Positions 7,964 to 16,944 are shown, numbered from the stretch's first letter. The stretch: 64,000 bases of DNA from Alphaproteobacteria bacterium (GCA_025362975.1 JANYES010000025.1:102749-166748); one strand, 5' to 3'. Notes: generated by a model not told the origin, from the letters alone. Numbers and translations: made by a program.

Positions 7964-8099
7964 CGTCATTCCCGCAGAGGCGGGGCCAGGCTTCATGGCG
8001 GCGAAGCCAATCCAATCCTGAGGCGCGTCTGCGCCGGTATAGGTTTTTTACCCTCGCTACCGCCAAGTGGATTGGATCCCCGCCTTCGCGGGGATGACG
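7964..8099. repeat. 136-bp palindromic dispersed repeat (MITE-like)
   Basis: The ends CGTCATTCCCGC and GCGGGGATGACG are inverted copies over about 22 bases with few mismatches, and inner arms CCAATCCAATCC and GGATTGGATC repeat the symmetry. This is the typical layout of proteobacterial intergenic palindromes with CGTCAT..CCCGC termini. It sits between adc and the PLD gene. Only one copy was seen in the window. Confidence 0.8.
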
Positions 8100-8106
8100 G
8101 AAAGGT

Positions 8107-8916
8107 TTAACCTGTGGCGACATTCTTCGCACTGGTTACGGTTTTTGCGGGTTTTTGCGCTTCGGCTTCGACCAGGTAGTCAATCAGCACTTCGCCGTAG
8201 GACAGCGTGAAATCGACGATCTGGTGGCGGCCGCCGATGACTTTTTTGACTGGCAGCGCGGCTACGCGGCAATTGACGTGGTTGAAAAGATCGAGGCAGG
8301 CCGGGCCGTCCCATGCGCCGTGGACGACGACGTCTTGCAGATGGTAGCCGACAAGTTCGGCGATTTGCGGTTTGCCGTCGACGCCGGGGATGACTTTAAG
8401 GTTTACGTTGAGTTTTTCGATACCTTTTTTGATTTCGCCGAGTTTGGCTTCGAGGCTTACGTGTTTATAGGCCATCGTGCCGACGGCGACTTTGATGCCG
8501 TCGTAATGCAGGGTGCCGGTGAGCGTGTCCTTTTTGACTTTAAGCTTGGGCTGGCCCCATTTTTTGGGGAAGCCCCAGATTTCGCGCCCTGCCGTGATGG
8601 GCGGTTCGTCGTTGAGATACATCTGGACGGAGAAGTTGCATGGCTCGCCTTTGTAAGTAGCGATGATGCCGCTGCCGCTTTCGACGTAAGACCCGAAGCC
8701 GGAGCTGTCTGGCATGTTCATCCACTCGTAAAAGCAGAGGTTTTTGCGATCGCCAGTGGGCTCCAGCGGCTCGGGCAGCGCTTCGCGCACGGCGTCGGGG
8801 TCGGATTCGTACGTGATGATTAAATATTCGCGCTGCTTGAAATAATATGGGCCAACCGGGTAGCTTGGGCTGAATGCTGGCATGGCGTGGGTGCTGACGA
8901 TGTCCTCTTTTTTCAT
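8107..8916 (-). CDS. adc: acetoacetate decarboxylase family protein
   Basis: 269 residues, the usual length. The family signature GREIWGFPKKWG holds the Schiff-base Lys (K118 or K119) and the preceding Glu. The reaction is acetoacetate to acetone and CO2. AGAGG lies 6 bases before the ATG. It is the third gene of a minus-strand set (patatin, bdhA, adc): 3-hydroxybutyrate dehydrogenase makes acetoacetate, which this enzyme can remove, so the set fits breakdown of polyhydroxybutyrate or ketone bodies. Separated from bdhA by 9 bases. Some homologues act on other keto acids, so the substrate is inferred. Confidence 0.88.
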   Translation of the reverse strand: MKKEDIVSTHAMPAFSPSYPVGPYYFKQREYLIITYESDPDAVREALPEPLEPTGDRKNLCFYEWMNMPDSSGFGSYVESGSGIIATYKGEPCNFSVQMYLNDEPPITAGREIWGFPKKWGQPKLKVKKDTLTGTLHYDGIKVAVGTMAYKHVSLEAKLGEIKKGIEKLNVNLKVIPGVDGKPQIAELVGYHLQDVVVHGAWDGPACLDLFNHVNCRVAALPVKKVIGGRHQIVDFTLSYGEVLIDYLVEAEAQKPAKTVTSAKNVATG

Positions 8917-8925
8917 TGTGTTCCT

Positions 8926-9708
8926 CTATTGCATGAACCAGCCGTGGCTGACGACCAGCGACTGCCCGGTGAGCGCGTTCGACTCGAAGGAGGCGAAGAA
9001 TAACGCGGTTTCGGCCACATCCTGCACGGTGGTGAACTCGCCGTCAACGGTCTCTTTGAGCATAACTTTTTTGATGACATCGTCTTCGGACATGCCAAGT
9101 TCCTTGGCTTGCTCGGGAATTTGCTTTTCAACCAAAGGCGTGCGCACGAAGCCGGGGCAGATGACGTTGGCGCGGACTTTATGTTTGGCGCCTTCCTTGG
9201 CGACCGTTTTGGCGAGGCCGATGAGGCCGTGCTTGGCGGTGACGTAGGGTGCTTTCAGGACCGAAGCTTCTTTGGAGTGAACGGAGCCCATATAGATAAT
9301 GGAGCCGCCCCTGCCCTGCTTGTACATGTATTTGATGGCAGCTTTGGTGGTTAGGAATGCGCCGTCGAGATGGATGGAGAGGAGCTGTTTCCATTTGTCG
9401 AAGGGGAAATCTTCGATGGGGAAGACGGTCTGGATGCCAGCGTTGCTGACGAGGATGTCGATGCCGCCGAAGACCTGCGCGACTTTGTCGACGCCGTCAT
9501 TGACTTCCTGCTCGTTGGTGACGTCGGCGACGAAGCCGAGGGCGCGTTTACCGGTGGGGTCCATTTCTTTGGCGGCAGCGTCGGCTTTGGCCTGATCTAA
9601 ATCGAAGATGGCGACTTTGGCGCCTTCGCGTACGAAAGTGGCGGCGATTTCTTTGCCGATGCCGCTGGCAGCACCAGTGACGATGGCGACTTTGTCTTGC
9701 AGTTTCAT
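8926..9708 (-). CDS. bdhA: 3-hydroxybutyrate dehydrogenase (SDR family)
   Basis: 260 residues. Rossmann NAD site TGAASGIG at 11-18, SNAG at 88-91, catalytic Ser142, Tyr155 and Lys159 (YVTAK). The length and the segments [19 protein letters not shown] and [18 protein letters not shown] are characteristic of D-3-hydroxybutyrate dehydrogenases, which oxidise 3-hydroxybutyrate to acetoacetate with NAD. AAGGAA precedes the ATG. It lies between the patatin gene (24 bases upstream) and adc (9 bases downstream), almost certainly one transcript. Confidence 0.92.
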   Translation of the reverse strand: MKLQDKVAIVTGAASGIGKEIAATFVREGAKVAIFDLDQAKADAAAKEMDPTGKRALGFVADVTNEQEVNDGVDKVAQVFGGIDILVSNAGIQTVFPIEDFPFDKWKQLLSIHLDGAFLTTKAAIKYMYKQGRGGSIIYMGSVHSKEASVLKAPYVTAKHGLIGLAKTVAKEGAKHKVRANVICPGFVRTPLVEKQIPEQAKELGMSEDDVIKKVMLKETVDGEFTTVQDVAETALFFASFESNALTGQSLVVSHGWFMQ

Positions 9709-9732
9709 TTGTTTATTCCTTGAAGTTAAATG

Positions 9733-10857
9733 TTAGCCAGCCATGTCGAAGGTCTGGACGATGTCGTTACGGGGGCGTTCTAGCACTTTCTTGTTACGTA
9801 ATGTACGAACAGTATCGTAATAACCTGCGCGCCAATGGTCTTCCATGCTCTGGCGGGAGAAATCGTAGTCCTTCGAATCGCCCTCGTAGTGTTGCGGGCG
9901 GTAGATAAGTTCGACGATGTTGTAGACTTTGCGAGTGGCTTCGGGTTTGAGCAGTTCGTAACCGTCGCCTTTTTTTAAGCTTTCGGGGAGCTGGTCGAGC
10001 AGATCGGCGAGCGCTGCGCGCAATTGCTGGGAATGCTCGAAATGGTCGGTGGAGGAACGCGTGCGGCTGGAATACTGGATTTCCTTCTGACGGGTCATGA
10101 CGTTTTGCATGCAACCGGGAATATCGCCGCGCGCGCTCCAGAGATCGACTTGAAAGACGAGGCTGTCTATCTGTGGGCGCACACCTAGCACCCAGTCAAG
10201 CGGGGTATTGGACACTAAGCCGCCATCCCAGAAATATTCGCCTTCGATTTCCACCGCCGGGAATGCGGGCGGCAGCGCGCCGCTGGCAAGGATGTGTTCG
10301 GTGCCAATTTTATAATCGACGCTGTCGAAATAGACGAAATTGCCGCTGCGGATGTTGACTGCGCCGACGGAAAAGCGCATGTCGCCGTTGTTAATGCGGT
10401 CAAAATCGACAAGGGATTCGAGGGTGGATTTAAGCGCCGATGGGTCGTAAAAGCTGGTGGCCGCTAGGGTTCCGGGGGGCTGGAACATGGGCGACGGGAA
10501 ACGGGGCTTGAAGAATTCGGGAATGCCGGAGACAAGCGCGAGGCCGGAGAACCATTGGTTCATATAGCTGCGGGCGCTGTCGCCGCGGATAAAAGGCGAG
10601 ACGTCGATGGGGGTGGGCACGGTGACCGTTTCCCAGAATTTACGCAGTTGGGAAACGCGGTTTTCCGGGGGATTGCCTGCGATGATGGCGGAGTTGACCG
10701 CGCCGATGGAAATGCCGGCGATCCAGTTGGGCTCGATGCCTGCTTCATGCAGTGCTTCGTAGACGCCGCCTTGATAGGCGCCTAAGGCACCGCCGCCTTG
10801 CAGCAGGAGTGCGGTGCACTCGAAGGGGATTTTTCCTCGGGGTTTTATCGTGGACAT
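9733..10857 (-). CDS. patatin-like phospholipase with DUF3734-like C-terminus
   Basis: 374 residues. Oxyanion loop GGGALGAYQG at 21-30, nucleophile Ser50 in GISIG, and catalytic Asp in the DGG of FWDGGLVSNTPLDW form the patatin Ser-Asp dyad of a lipid acyl hydrolase. The C-terminal third (VMTRQKEIQYSSRTR, IYRPQHYEGDSKDYDFSR) matches the extension common in alphaproteobacterial patatins. First gene of the patatin-bdhA-adc set. The family is often linked to polyhydroxybutyrate granules or membrane lipid turnover; the exact substrate cannot be read from sequence. Confidence 0.9.
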   Translation of the reverse strand: MSTIKPRGKIPFECTALLLQGGGALGAYQGGVYEALHEAGIEPNWIAGISIGAVNSAIIAGNPPENRVSQLRKFWETVTVPTPIDVSPFIRGDSARSYMNQWFSGLALVSGIPEFFKPRFPSPMFQPPGTLAATSFYDPSALKSTLESLVDFDRINNGDMRFSVGAVNIRSGNFVYFDSVDYKIGTEHILASGALPPAFPAVEIEGEYFWDGGLVSNTPLDWVLGVRPQIDSLVFQVDLWSARGDIPGCMQNVMTRQKEIQYSSRTRSSTDHFEHSQQLRAALADLLDQLPESLKKGDGYELLKPEATRKVYNIVELIYRPQHYEGDSKDYDFSRQSMEDHWRAGYYDTVRTLRNKKVLERPRNDIVQTFDMAG

Positions 10858-10924
10858 GGCTCAACCTTGCTTGTGAAACAAGCGAAGAGGTTGCGACTGG
10901 CGCTATAAAGTTTCAATGTGGAGG

Positions 10925-11749
10925 TTATTTCTCGGTGTGGAACTGCTTGCGGATGGAATTTAAGTCCACAGAAGGCTTAGGGAATTGCATGTTGAGGGAT
11001 TCCAGGTAGTGCACGAGGATTTCCGATACGGCGAGATCGCGGAACCATTTGTGGTTGGCGGGGATGATGAACCACGGGGCATATTTCGTGCTGCACCGCA
11101 ATAACATGGTTTCGAAGTCTTCCATGTAATCGTCCCAGTGGGCGCGTTCGGTGTAGTCGCTTTCGGCGATTTTCCAGTTTTTGGCGGGGTCGCTTAAGCG
11201 GTCTTTGAAGCGGGAGAGCTGTTCGTCTTTGTCGATGTGAAGGTAGAATTTGAGGATGTGGGTGCCGTTTTCGACTAGGTATTGCTCCATGTTGTTGATT
11301 TGGCCGTAGCGCTGCGCGATGATCGATTTCGGCTCGATCTGGTGGACGCGCTCAATGAGAACTTCTTCATAATAGGAACGGTTGAAGACGGCGACTTCGC
11401 CTTTGCGCGGTAGTTCGCGCATGGCGCGCCACATGAAATCATGGTCGCGCTCGAGGGTGCTGGGTTCTTTGAAGGAGGTAACGCGGCAGCCTTGCGGGTT
11501 CATAGCACCCATGACGTGGCTGATGAGGCCGTCCTTGCCGCCAGCGTCGATGGCTTGCAGGCAGATTAGAAGCGCGCGCTTGTGCTCGGCGTAAAGCAGG
11601 CCCTGGAGCTTGTTTAAGCGTTCGAGGTTGCATTTGGTGCGGTCTTTGGCGGCTTTGTAGACAAGGCCACCGTCGAAACTGGCGTCGATGGCGGTTAGTT
11701 TTATTTTGGCGCCGGGGGCAACGCGGAATTTGTCATCGTGGGATTTCAT
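10925..11749 (-). CDS. ppk2: polyphosphate kinase 2 family protein
   Basis: 274 residues. Walker A-like AIDAGGKDGLI, lid/arginine region LPRKGEVAVFNRSYYEEVL with the Walker B-type acid, and KFYLHIDKDEQLSRFKDR define PPK2. These enzymes transfer phosphate between polyphosphate and nucleotides; class (ADP or AMP phosphorylating) was not determined. No good Shine-Dalgarno site precedes the ATG at 11749. Upstream is the divergent lipid transport operon starting at 11885; the 135-base gap must hold both promoters. Confidence 0.9.
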   Translation of the reverse strand: MKSHDDKFRVAPGAKIKLTAIDASFDGGLVYKAAKDRTKCNLERLNKLQGLLYAEHKRALLICLQAIDAGGKDGLISHVMGAMNPQGCRVTSFKEPSTLERDHDFMWRAMRELPRKGEVAVFNRSYYEEVLIERVHQIEPKSIIAQRYGQINNMEQYLVENGTHILKFYLHIDKDEQLSRFKDRLSDPAKNWKIAESDYTERAHWDDYMEDFETMLLRCSTKYAPWFIIPANHKWFRDLAVSEILVHYLESLNMQFPKPSVDLNSIRKQFHTEK

Positions 11750-11884
11750 GGAACAAGTATAACCGGAAAAGCGGCGAAATTCAGTAAATTATTTGTAAAA
11801 TTACGAGCCGGTGCCGCGCTCCATATACGTTCTTTATACTAGCGGCCATAACATGGGCGTTTGGTTCACCTTTTGAGCAGCATC

Positions 11885-12997
11885 ATGGCCGCCACGCCCG
11901 AATTGCAATTACAAAAAAATAAAGACACCGGGAAGCTGACGCTGCTCGGGGCGCTGGATCTGTATCATGCGCAGGCGGCGAAGAAGTTGTTGAAGAAGGC
12001 GGTGCGCGGGCAGCAGGCAGTAGCGCTGGATGTATCGAAGCTGGATCGGCTCGATACGGTGGGGGCGTTGCTGTTGCAGCAGTTTGAGGAAAAAAGGGCG
12101 ATTCGCATCGAGAATATGAAGCCGGAGCATGAAGGGTTGTTCAAGCTGGTGGCGAAGGCCGATATCGCACCGCCGCCGAGGGAGAAAAAAACTAATGCGC
12201 TGGTGGCGGCCGTGGAGGGTGTGGGGAAAAAGACGTATTTTTCGGTGCGCGGGGGCCATGATATTGTGGCGTTTTTTGGGCAGGCCTGTGTGGTGATGTT
12301 GAAGGCGCTGCCATTTCGTAAGCATTGGCGGATTGCCGATGTGTCGCACCATATTCAGGATACCGGGATTCGGGCGGTGCCGATTATTGCGCTGATGGCG
12401 TTTATGATTGCGGTGGTAATCGCGTATCAGGCGGTGGCGCAGTTGAGGCCGATGGGGGCGGAGCATCTGACGGTGAATCTGGTGGCGATTTCGGTGTTGC
12501 GCGAAATGGGCGTGTTGCTGACGGCGATTATGGTGGCGGGGCGTTCGGGAAGCGCGTTTACGGCAGAAATCGGCGTGATGAAAGTACGCGAGGAAGTGGA
12601 TGCGCTGCGGGTGATTGGGATTGACCCGTTTGAGGTTCTGGTGTTACCGAGAATGGTGGCGCTGGTGATTACGCTGCCGTTGCTGACATTTATCGCCGAT
12701 ATGACGGGGTTGTTCGGCGGCGGGGTGATGGCGAATTTTCTGATTAATATTCCGTTGCCGCAATATTTCGACCGCGTGTCGCAGGTGGTGCGGTGGCAGG
12801 ATTTTTGTGTGGGGATGATCAAAGCACCCGTGTTTGCATTCCTTATTGCGATGGTGGGGTGCATGCATGGGATGAAAGTGGCGGGGTCGGCGGAGAGTGT
12901 CGGCACGGAGACGACGGCGGCGGTGGTGAAGAGTATTTTTCTTGTGTTGGTGGCGGATGCGGTGTTTTCCATCGTGTTCGACAAGATGGGGATTTGA
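11885..12997 (+). CDS. mlaE: MlaE-type ABC permease with N-terminal STAS domain
   Basis: 370 residues from the ATG at 11885 (a TTG at 11861 is possible but less likely). Residues 1-95 are a STAS-like domain (ALDVSKLDRLDTVGALLL), as in the larger MlaE proteins of alphaproteobacteria; the rest is the membrane permease with ELGVL-type features (REMGVLLTAIMVAGRSGSAFTAEIGVMKV, DALRVIGIDPFEVLVLPR). It forms the membrane part of a phospholipid ABC transporter with the next genes. Overlaps mlaF by one base (TGATG), indicating translational coupling. Confidence 0.92.
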   Translation: MAATPELQLQKNKDTGKLTLLGALDLYHAQAAKKLLKKAVRGQQAVALDVSKLDRLDTVGALLLQQFEEKRAIRIENMKPEHEGLFKLVAKADIAPPPREKKTNALVAAVEGVGKKTYFSVRGGHDIVAFFGQACVVMLKALPFRKHWRIADVSHHIQDTGIRAVPIIALMAFMIAVVIAYQAVAQLRPMGAEHLTVNLVAISVLREMGVLLTAIMVAGRSGSAFTAEIGVMKVREEVDALRVIGIDPFEVLVLPRMVALVITLPLLTFIADMTGLFGGGVMANFLINIPLPQYFDRVSQVVRWQDFCVGMIKAPVFAFLIAMVGCMHGMKVAGSAESVGTETTAAVVKSIFLVLVADAVFSIVFDKMGI

Positions 12998-13764
12998 TGA
13001 AAAACGAACCCATCCTGCAAGTGGAAAATGTGGTGAACAAATTTGGCAGGCAAACAGTGCATGACGGGGTAAACCTGACCATCAACCGCGGCGAGATCGT
13101 GGGCATTGTCGGCGGGTCAGGCGCGGGCAAGACGGTGCTGCTGAAGACGATTCTGGGGTTGCATCTGCCGGATTCGGGGAAAGTGACGATTGAGGGCAAG
13201 CCGGTTGGGGACATCAGCAAGAAGGAAATGGCGGCGATTTTTGGAGTGTTGTTCCAACAGGGCGCGCTGTTTTCGTCAATGACGGTGGCACAGAATATTA
13301 TGTTGCCGCTGAGGGAACATACAAACGTGCCGGAGAAAGACAGGCAGATGATTGCGCAGTTGAAACTGGCGATGGCGGGATTGCCGCCGGAGGCGGGCGC
13401 GAAATATCCGGCGGCACTTTCAGGCGGGATGATTAAGCGTGCGTCGCTGGCACGCGCACTGGCGCTGGACCCGCGCATTTTGTTTCTTGACGAGCCGACG
13501 AGCGGGCTGGACCCGGTGGCGGCGAGTGAGTTTGACGATCTGATGGTAGATCTGAACCAGAGCCTGGGGATTACTATCGTGATGATTACGCATGATCTGG
13601 ACACGCTGTTCGGCGTGTGCGACCGGGCGGCGATTATCGTGGATAAGAAAATTTTGATCGATACGCTGCCGAATTTAGTGAAGAACGAACACCCTTGGAT
13701 TCAACAGTATTTTACCAACCCGCGTGCACGCGGGGCAATGGAGGCGGCTCATGGAGACGGATAA
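12997..13764 (+). CDS. mlaF: MlaF-type ABC transporter ATPase
   Basis: 255 residues starting at the ATG that overlaps the mlaE stop. Walker A GGSGAGKT, Q loop FQQGALFSS, signature LSGGMIKRASLARAL, Walker B ILFLDEPTSGLDP and switch His in MITHDLD. This is the energising subunit for lipid transport between inner and outer membranes. It overlaps mlaD by 14 bases. An in-frame upstream extension would lie inside mlaE and is not real. Confidence 0.93.
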   Translation: MKNEPILQVENVVNKFGRQTVHDGVNLTINRGEIVGIVGGSGAGKTVLLKTILGLHLPDSGKVTIEGKPVGDISKKEMAAIFGVLFQQGALFSSMTVAQNIMLPLREHTNVPEKDRQMIAQLKLAMAGLPPEAGAKYPAALSGGMIKRASLARALALDPRILFLDEPTSGLDPVAASEFDDLMVDLNQSLGITIVMITHDLDTLFGVCDRAAIIVDKKILIDTLPNLVKNEHPWIQQYFTNPRARGAMEAAHGDG

Positions 13765-14395
13765 GCATTATTTTATGGTCGGCTCGTTTGTGCTACTGAC
13801 GCTGGCGTGTATCGTGGGGTTCGTGGTGTGGATTACGGGGTCGTATGACGAGGGAAAATATACAACCTACCGGATTCATTTTCAGGAATCGGTGAGCGGG
13901 TTGGCTGCTGGCGGGCCGGTGAAATATCGCGGCGTTATGGTGGGGAAGGTCAAATCGATGATGATCGAGCCGGAAAATATCAGGTTAATTCGCGTTGATA
14001 TTAATATCCTAAAGACGACGCCGATCAGAACCGACACGGTGGCGAATTTGAAATTTGCGGGCATTACCGGGGCGGTGTTTGTGGAGCTTACCGGCGAGGA
14101 TTCGAAAGCGCCGAAGCTCGTCAGCGACGATATCAGCCCGCCGCCGGAAATCACTGCGCAGACGAGTACGCTGAACGAAATTATGGACATCATGCCGGAA
14201 ATATTAGAAAAAGTTTCCCATATCGCCCAACAGGTGGATAAGGTGTTTAACGATAAAAACGTCGGCGCGCTGGGCGACATGGTGTCGCAGTGGCAGAAGA
14301 TTTCGCATGACGTAGGCGGCCTGACGCGCAGCCTGAAAGATGACCCGTCTAAAATTATTATCCCGGCTAAAGATAAAGGAATTCCCGCCCCATGA
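13751..14395 (+). CDS. mlaD: MlaD-type substrate-binding protein (MCE domain)
   Basis: 214 residues from the ATG at 13751, which has GAGG 8 bases upstream. One N-terminal membrane anchor (FVLLTLACIVGFVVWI) then an MCE domain (SVSGLAAGGPVKYRGVMVGKV ... KFAGITGAVFVELTG), then an amphipathic helical tail. MlaD-type proteins form a hexameric ring that binds phospholipid in the periplasm. The ATGA overlap with the following lipoprotein gene shows a single operon. Confidence 0.92.
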   Translation: METDKHYFMVGSFVLLTLACIVGFVVWITGSYDEGKYTTYRIHFQESVSGLAAGGPVKYRGVMVGKVKSMMIEPENIRLIRVDINILKTTPIRTDTVANLKFAGITGAVFVELTGEDSKAPKLVSDDISPPPEITAQTSTLNEIMDIMPEILEKVSHIAQQVDKVFNDKNVGALGDMVSQWQKISHDVGGLTRSLKDDPSKIIIPAKDKGIPAP

Positions 14396-14982
14396 ACCGC
14401 GCACTCGCACTGATCCCCCTCCTCACCCTCACCGCCTGCGGCATCGGCACGCGGCCAAACCATGAGCTATATGTGCTCAAGCCGGAAATGCATGAAACGC
14501 TCGGTAAAAAAGTGGCGATGACAGTGCGGGTGCAAGACCCGGAAGTGGACCCGGGGCTGGATAGCCCACGCATTCTGGTGATGGATTCGGCGAATCACCT
14601 GACTTATTATAATGGGGTGGCGTGGGCGCAACCGGTGCCGAATCTTGTGCAGGGGTTTTTAGTGGATGCATTGCAGCAATCACATGCTTTTAAGGCGGTA
14701 AGCAGCGATATGGATGAGGTGGAAGCGGATGTGTTGCTGCTGACCGACATCCGCGATTTTCAGGTGGATAAAACGCAAAATCCGCCGGTGGTCAAAATCC
14801 GCATGACTGTGTCGCTGGTGAATGCTACCAGCCGCAAGCCGATTGCCAATTTGCCGATTCAAAAAAACGTAACGGCGAAGGCGAATCATATGCCGGACCT
14901 CGTAGCGGCGTTTAACGACGGCATGGACGAAGCGGCCGCCGATATCGCGCGCTGGAGCGGGCGCGTGCTGGTTAAACGCTAG
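14392..14982 (+). CDS. ABC-type transport auxiliary lipoprotein (PqiC-like)
   Basis: 196 residues. Lipobox LTAC puts the lipidated Cys at about 16. The remainder has the layout of the auxiliary lipoproteins found after MCE operons: YVLKPE near the N-terminus, PRILVMDSANHLTYYNGVAWAQPVPNLVQ, then ALQQSHAFKAVSS and a C-terminal helix. Likely an outer-membrane partner of the Mla-type transporter. Starts inside the mlaD stop (ATGA). Confidence 0.88.
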   Translation: MNRALALIPLLTLTACGIGTRPNHELYVLKPEMHETLGKKVAMTVRVQDPEVDPGLDSPRILVMDSANHLTYYNGVAWAQPVPNLVQGFLVDALQQSHAFKAVSSDMDEVEADVLLLTDIRDFQVDKTQNPPVVKIRMTVSLVNATSRKPIANLPIQKNVTAKANHMPDLVAAFNDGMDEAAADIARWSGRVLVKR

Positions 14983-15122
14983 CTTTTCATACAGTTAGAG
15001 CGCGTCATTATGCCCGCATTATGTACGGCGCAACCCTTAGCTATTGTTTCCTTATCCGGCGTAATTGAGTATATTAAATACGCATAAAGGATGTTTTTTA
15101 CTAATCATAACAGGAGAGTTTT

Positions 15123-15620
15123 ATGAATGTTATTGCAGGTATTTTCGATAGCGAGATCGCTGCTAACCGTGCGGTTTCGGACCTTCTCGATGAAGGCTTT
15201 ACCAAGGACAACATTAGCCTACTGATGTCGGAACAGACGCGTAACCGCCTGTTTAGCTCAACGGATGACGAAGCGAACCGTGCCGCTAAAGGCGCGCTGG
15301 CGGGTGCATCCATCGGGGGCGTGCTTGGCGCGTTGCTTGTTGGCTTGAGCGCTGCGGGTGCACTGGTTACTAATGGCGGCAGTTTGCTGGTCGCAGGGCC
15401 GATTGTGGCAGCACTTTCGGGTGCTGGCGCGGGTGCGGTTGCTGGTGGCCTCGGCGGTGCGCTGATTCGCGCAGGCTTTGCGGCTGATGAAGCCAATGCT
15501 TACGAAGAAGAAATCAAACGCGGTAAAGCTGTGGTAGTGGTACATGCGACGGGCGACCGCCTGATCGGTGTCGCGCGCAACGTGTTCCGCTCGGCGGGGG
15601 CTACGACCAAGGCTGCTTAA
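15123..15620 (+). CDS. YflT-like general stress protein with glycine zipper
   Basis: 165 residues, AGGAG 8 bases before the ATG. The N-terminus (VIAGIFDSEIAANRAVSDLLDEGFTKDNISLL) fits the general stress protein 17M (YflT) fold; the middle is a Gly/Ala-rich membrane-type zipper (GALAGASIGGVLGALL and GAGAGAVAGGLGGALI); the end returns to a small alpha/beta piece (KAVVVVHATGD). Such proteins are usually induced by osmotic or envelope stress. Monocistronic with a terminator right after. Confidence 0.8.
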   Translation: MNVIAGIFDSEIAANRAVSDLLDEGFTKDNISLLMSEQTRNRLFSSTDDEANRAAKGALAGASIGGVLGALLVGLSAAGALVTNGGSLLVAGPIVAALSGAGAGAVAGGLGGALIRAGFAADEANAYEEEIKRGKAVVVVHATGDRLIGVARNVFRSAGATTKAA

Positions 15621-15643
15621 TAGCTTTTTTCCTCTAAGTCATG

Positions 15644-15673
15644 GCGGGGCTCCATCAGGGGCCCCGCTTTTTT
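15644..15673 (+). terminator. rho-independent terminator
   Basis: GCGGGGC/GCCCCGC stem followed by TTTTTT, 24 bases after the YflT-like gene. Confidence 0.9.
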
Positions 15674-15708
15674 CCCGGTTGATAACGTTTCGTTAAAGGA
15701 AACTGCTT

Positions 15709-16167
15709 ATGCCCGGTGCCTCACCTACATTTTTTGAAAAATTATCGGCACATTCTGCACGCTGGACAGGATGTTCGGGTGCGTTTTTAACGGCTTTGTG
15801 CGTCGTGCTTACTTGGCTTGCGATAGGGCCGCGTCTGCATTTTTCCAATGGATGGCAGCTGGCGATGGATACGGTGTGCAGTGTGACGACGTTTTTGATG
15901 ATATTCCTGCTGCACCGGTCGCAGTTGAAGGATTCACGCGCGATGCAGATCAAGCTTAATGAAATCATCGCCATGCTGTCCGGGGCGAATAATCACCTGA
16001 TCAATATTGAAGACATGAGCGAGGAAGATATCATGATTTTGCGCAAGCGCTATCAGGATTTAGCGGATAAGATTCAGGAAAGTAGCCCCGTCTCAACCCA
16101 TGCGTTTATAACCGACGGTACAGATGAAAAGGACGAGTTTATGCCGCATACAAAGTTTAAGCCTTAG
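15709..16167 (+). CDS. low-affinity iron permease family protein
   Basis: 152 residues, AAAGGAAA before the ATG. Two membrane helices (GAFLTALCVVLTWLAIGP and TVCSVTTFLMIFLLHRSQ) with the family pattern FSNGWQLAMDTVCSVTTFLMIFLL and AMQIKLNEIIAML, as in the Fet4-related bacterial family. The bacterial members are short and a transport role has not been shown, so iron uptake is a family name rather than a finding. Its 3' end overlaps the convergent regulator gene by 11 bases. Confidence 0.85.
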   Translation: MPGASPTFFEKLSAHSARWTGCSGAFLTALCVVLTWLAIGPRLHFSNGWQLAMDTVCSVTTFLMIFLLHRSQLKDSRAMQIKLNEIIAMLSGANNHLINIEDMSEEDIMILRKRYQDLADKIQESSPVSTHAFITDGTDEKDEFMPHTKFKP

Positions 16168-16918
16168 CGGGACGCGATTCGCCTTGGGTAGAGGTCGCTG
16201 GCTTGGGGTCGGTTGAGGTTTCGCCTTTGCTTTCCATACGATAACCTATGCCCGGTTCGGTGATGATGTAGCGGTGGCCGCCGGTTTGCCGCTCGATCTT
16301 TTCGCGAAGCTGGCGCACGTAGACGCGTAGGTACTGCATGTCGTCGATATGGGCATTGCCCCAGACGGATTTCAAGATGTCGCGGTGGGTTAGCATTTTA
16401 CCAGAATGAGTAAGGAAATAGCGCAGCAGCTCGTATTCCTTTGGGGTGAAGGTAACTTTCACTCCGTTGAGCTGGACTTCGTGGCGGTTTAAATTCATGC
16501 GGATACAGCCGTTGACCAGCTCGGGGTTGTGAACTTCGGGTATGGCGGTGGCCTTGCGCAAATTGGCGCGAATGCGCGCCAGCAGGACGTCGGGGTTAAA
16601 GGGCTTGGAGATGTAATCGTCGGCGCCTAGTTCAAGCGCCTGGCTGATCGCCTCTTCGGCGATACGAGCGGAGCAAACGATAATGGGCACCTGCGACCAT
16701 TCGCGCACTTGCTTGATCACTTCTTTGCCATCGATATCTGGCAGGCCGAGGTCAAGGAGAATGAGGTCGGGACGGATGAGCGCAGCGAGGCGCACCCCTT
16801 CCCTGCCAGTATCGCACTCCATGACTTTATATCCTGCCATGTCGAGAGAGATGGCGTGCACGCGACGAATCGGCAGCTCATCTTCTACAACTAAAATTGT
16901 ATTTTTATTCTGGGTCAT
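16157..16918 (-). CDS. KdpE-like OmpR-family response regulator (second copy)
   Basis: 253 residues. Receiver with ED at 12-13, Asp56 in LLDLGLPD and Lys in ISKPF; winged helix with FTPKEYELLRYF, GKMLTHRDILKSVWG, YLRVYVRQLREKIE and GIGYRM. Ends in a Pro/Thr/Ser-rich tail of about 20 residues not found in the first copy (2831-3547). An AGGGA site precedes the ATG. Two more minus-strand genes lie just upstream (16945-17139 and 17157-17549), likely one transcript. No cognate kinase adjoins it. Confidence 0.9.
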   Translation of the reverse strand: MTQNKNTILVVEDELPIRRVHAISLDMAGYKVMECDTGREGVRLAALIRPDLILLDLGLPDIDGKEVIKQVREWSQVPIIVCSARIAEEAISQALELGADDYISKPFNPDVLLARIRANLRKATAIPEVHNPELVNGCIRMNLNRHEVQLNGVKVTFTPKEYELLRYFLTHSGKMLTHRDILKSVWGNAHIDDMQYLRVYVRQLREKIERQTGGHRYIITEPGIGYRMESKGETSTDPKPATSTQGESRPAKA

Positions 16919-16944
16919 GATCGTCCCTAGAAGTAATTCGGTTT

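Noticed and set aside
8155..8823. 222-codon plus-strand frame opposite adc
   Set aside because: Antisense shadow of a clear acetoacetate decarboxylase gene; composition is the mirror of its codons.
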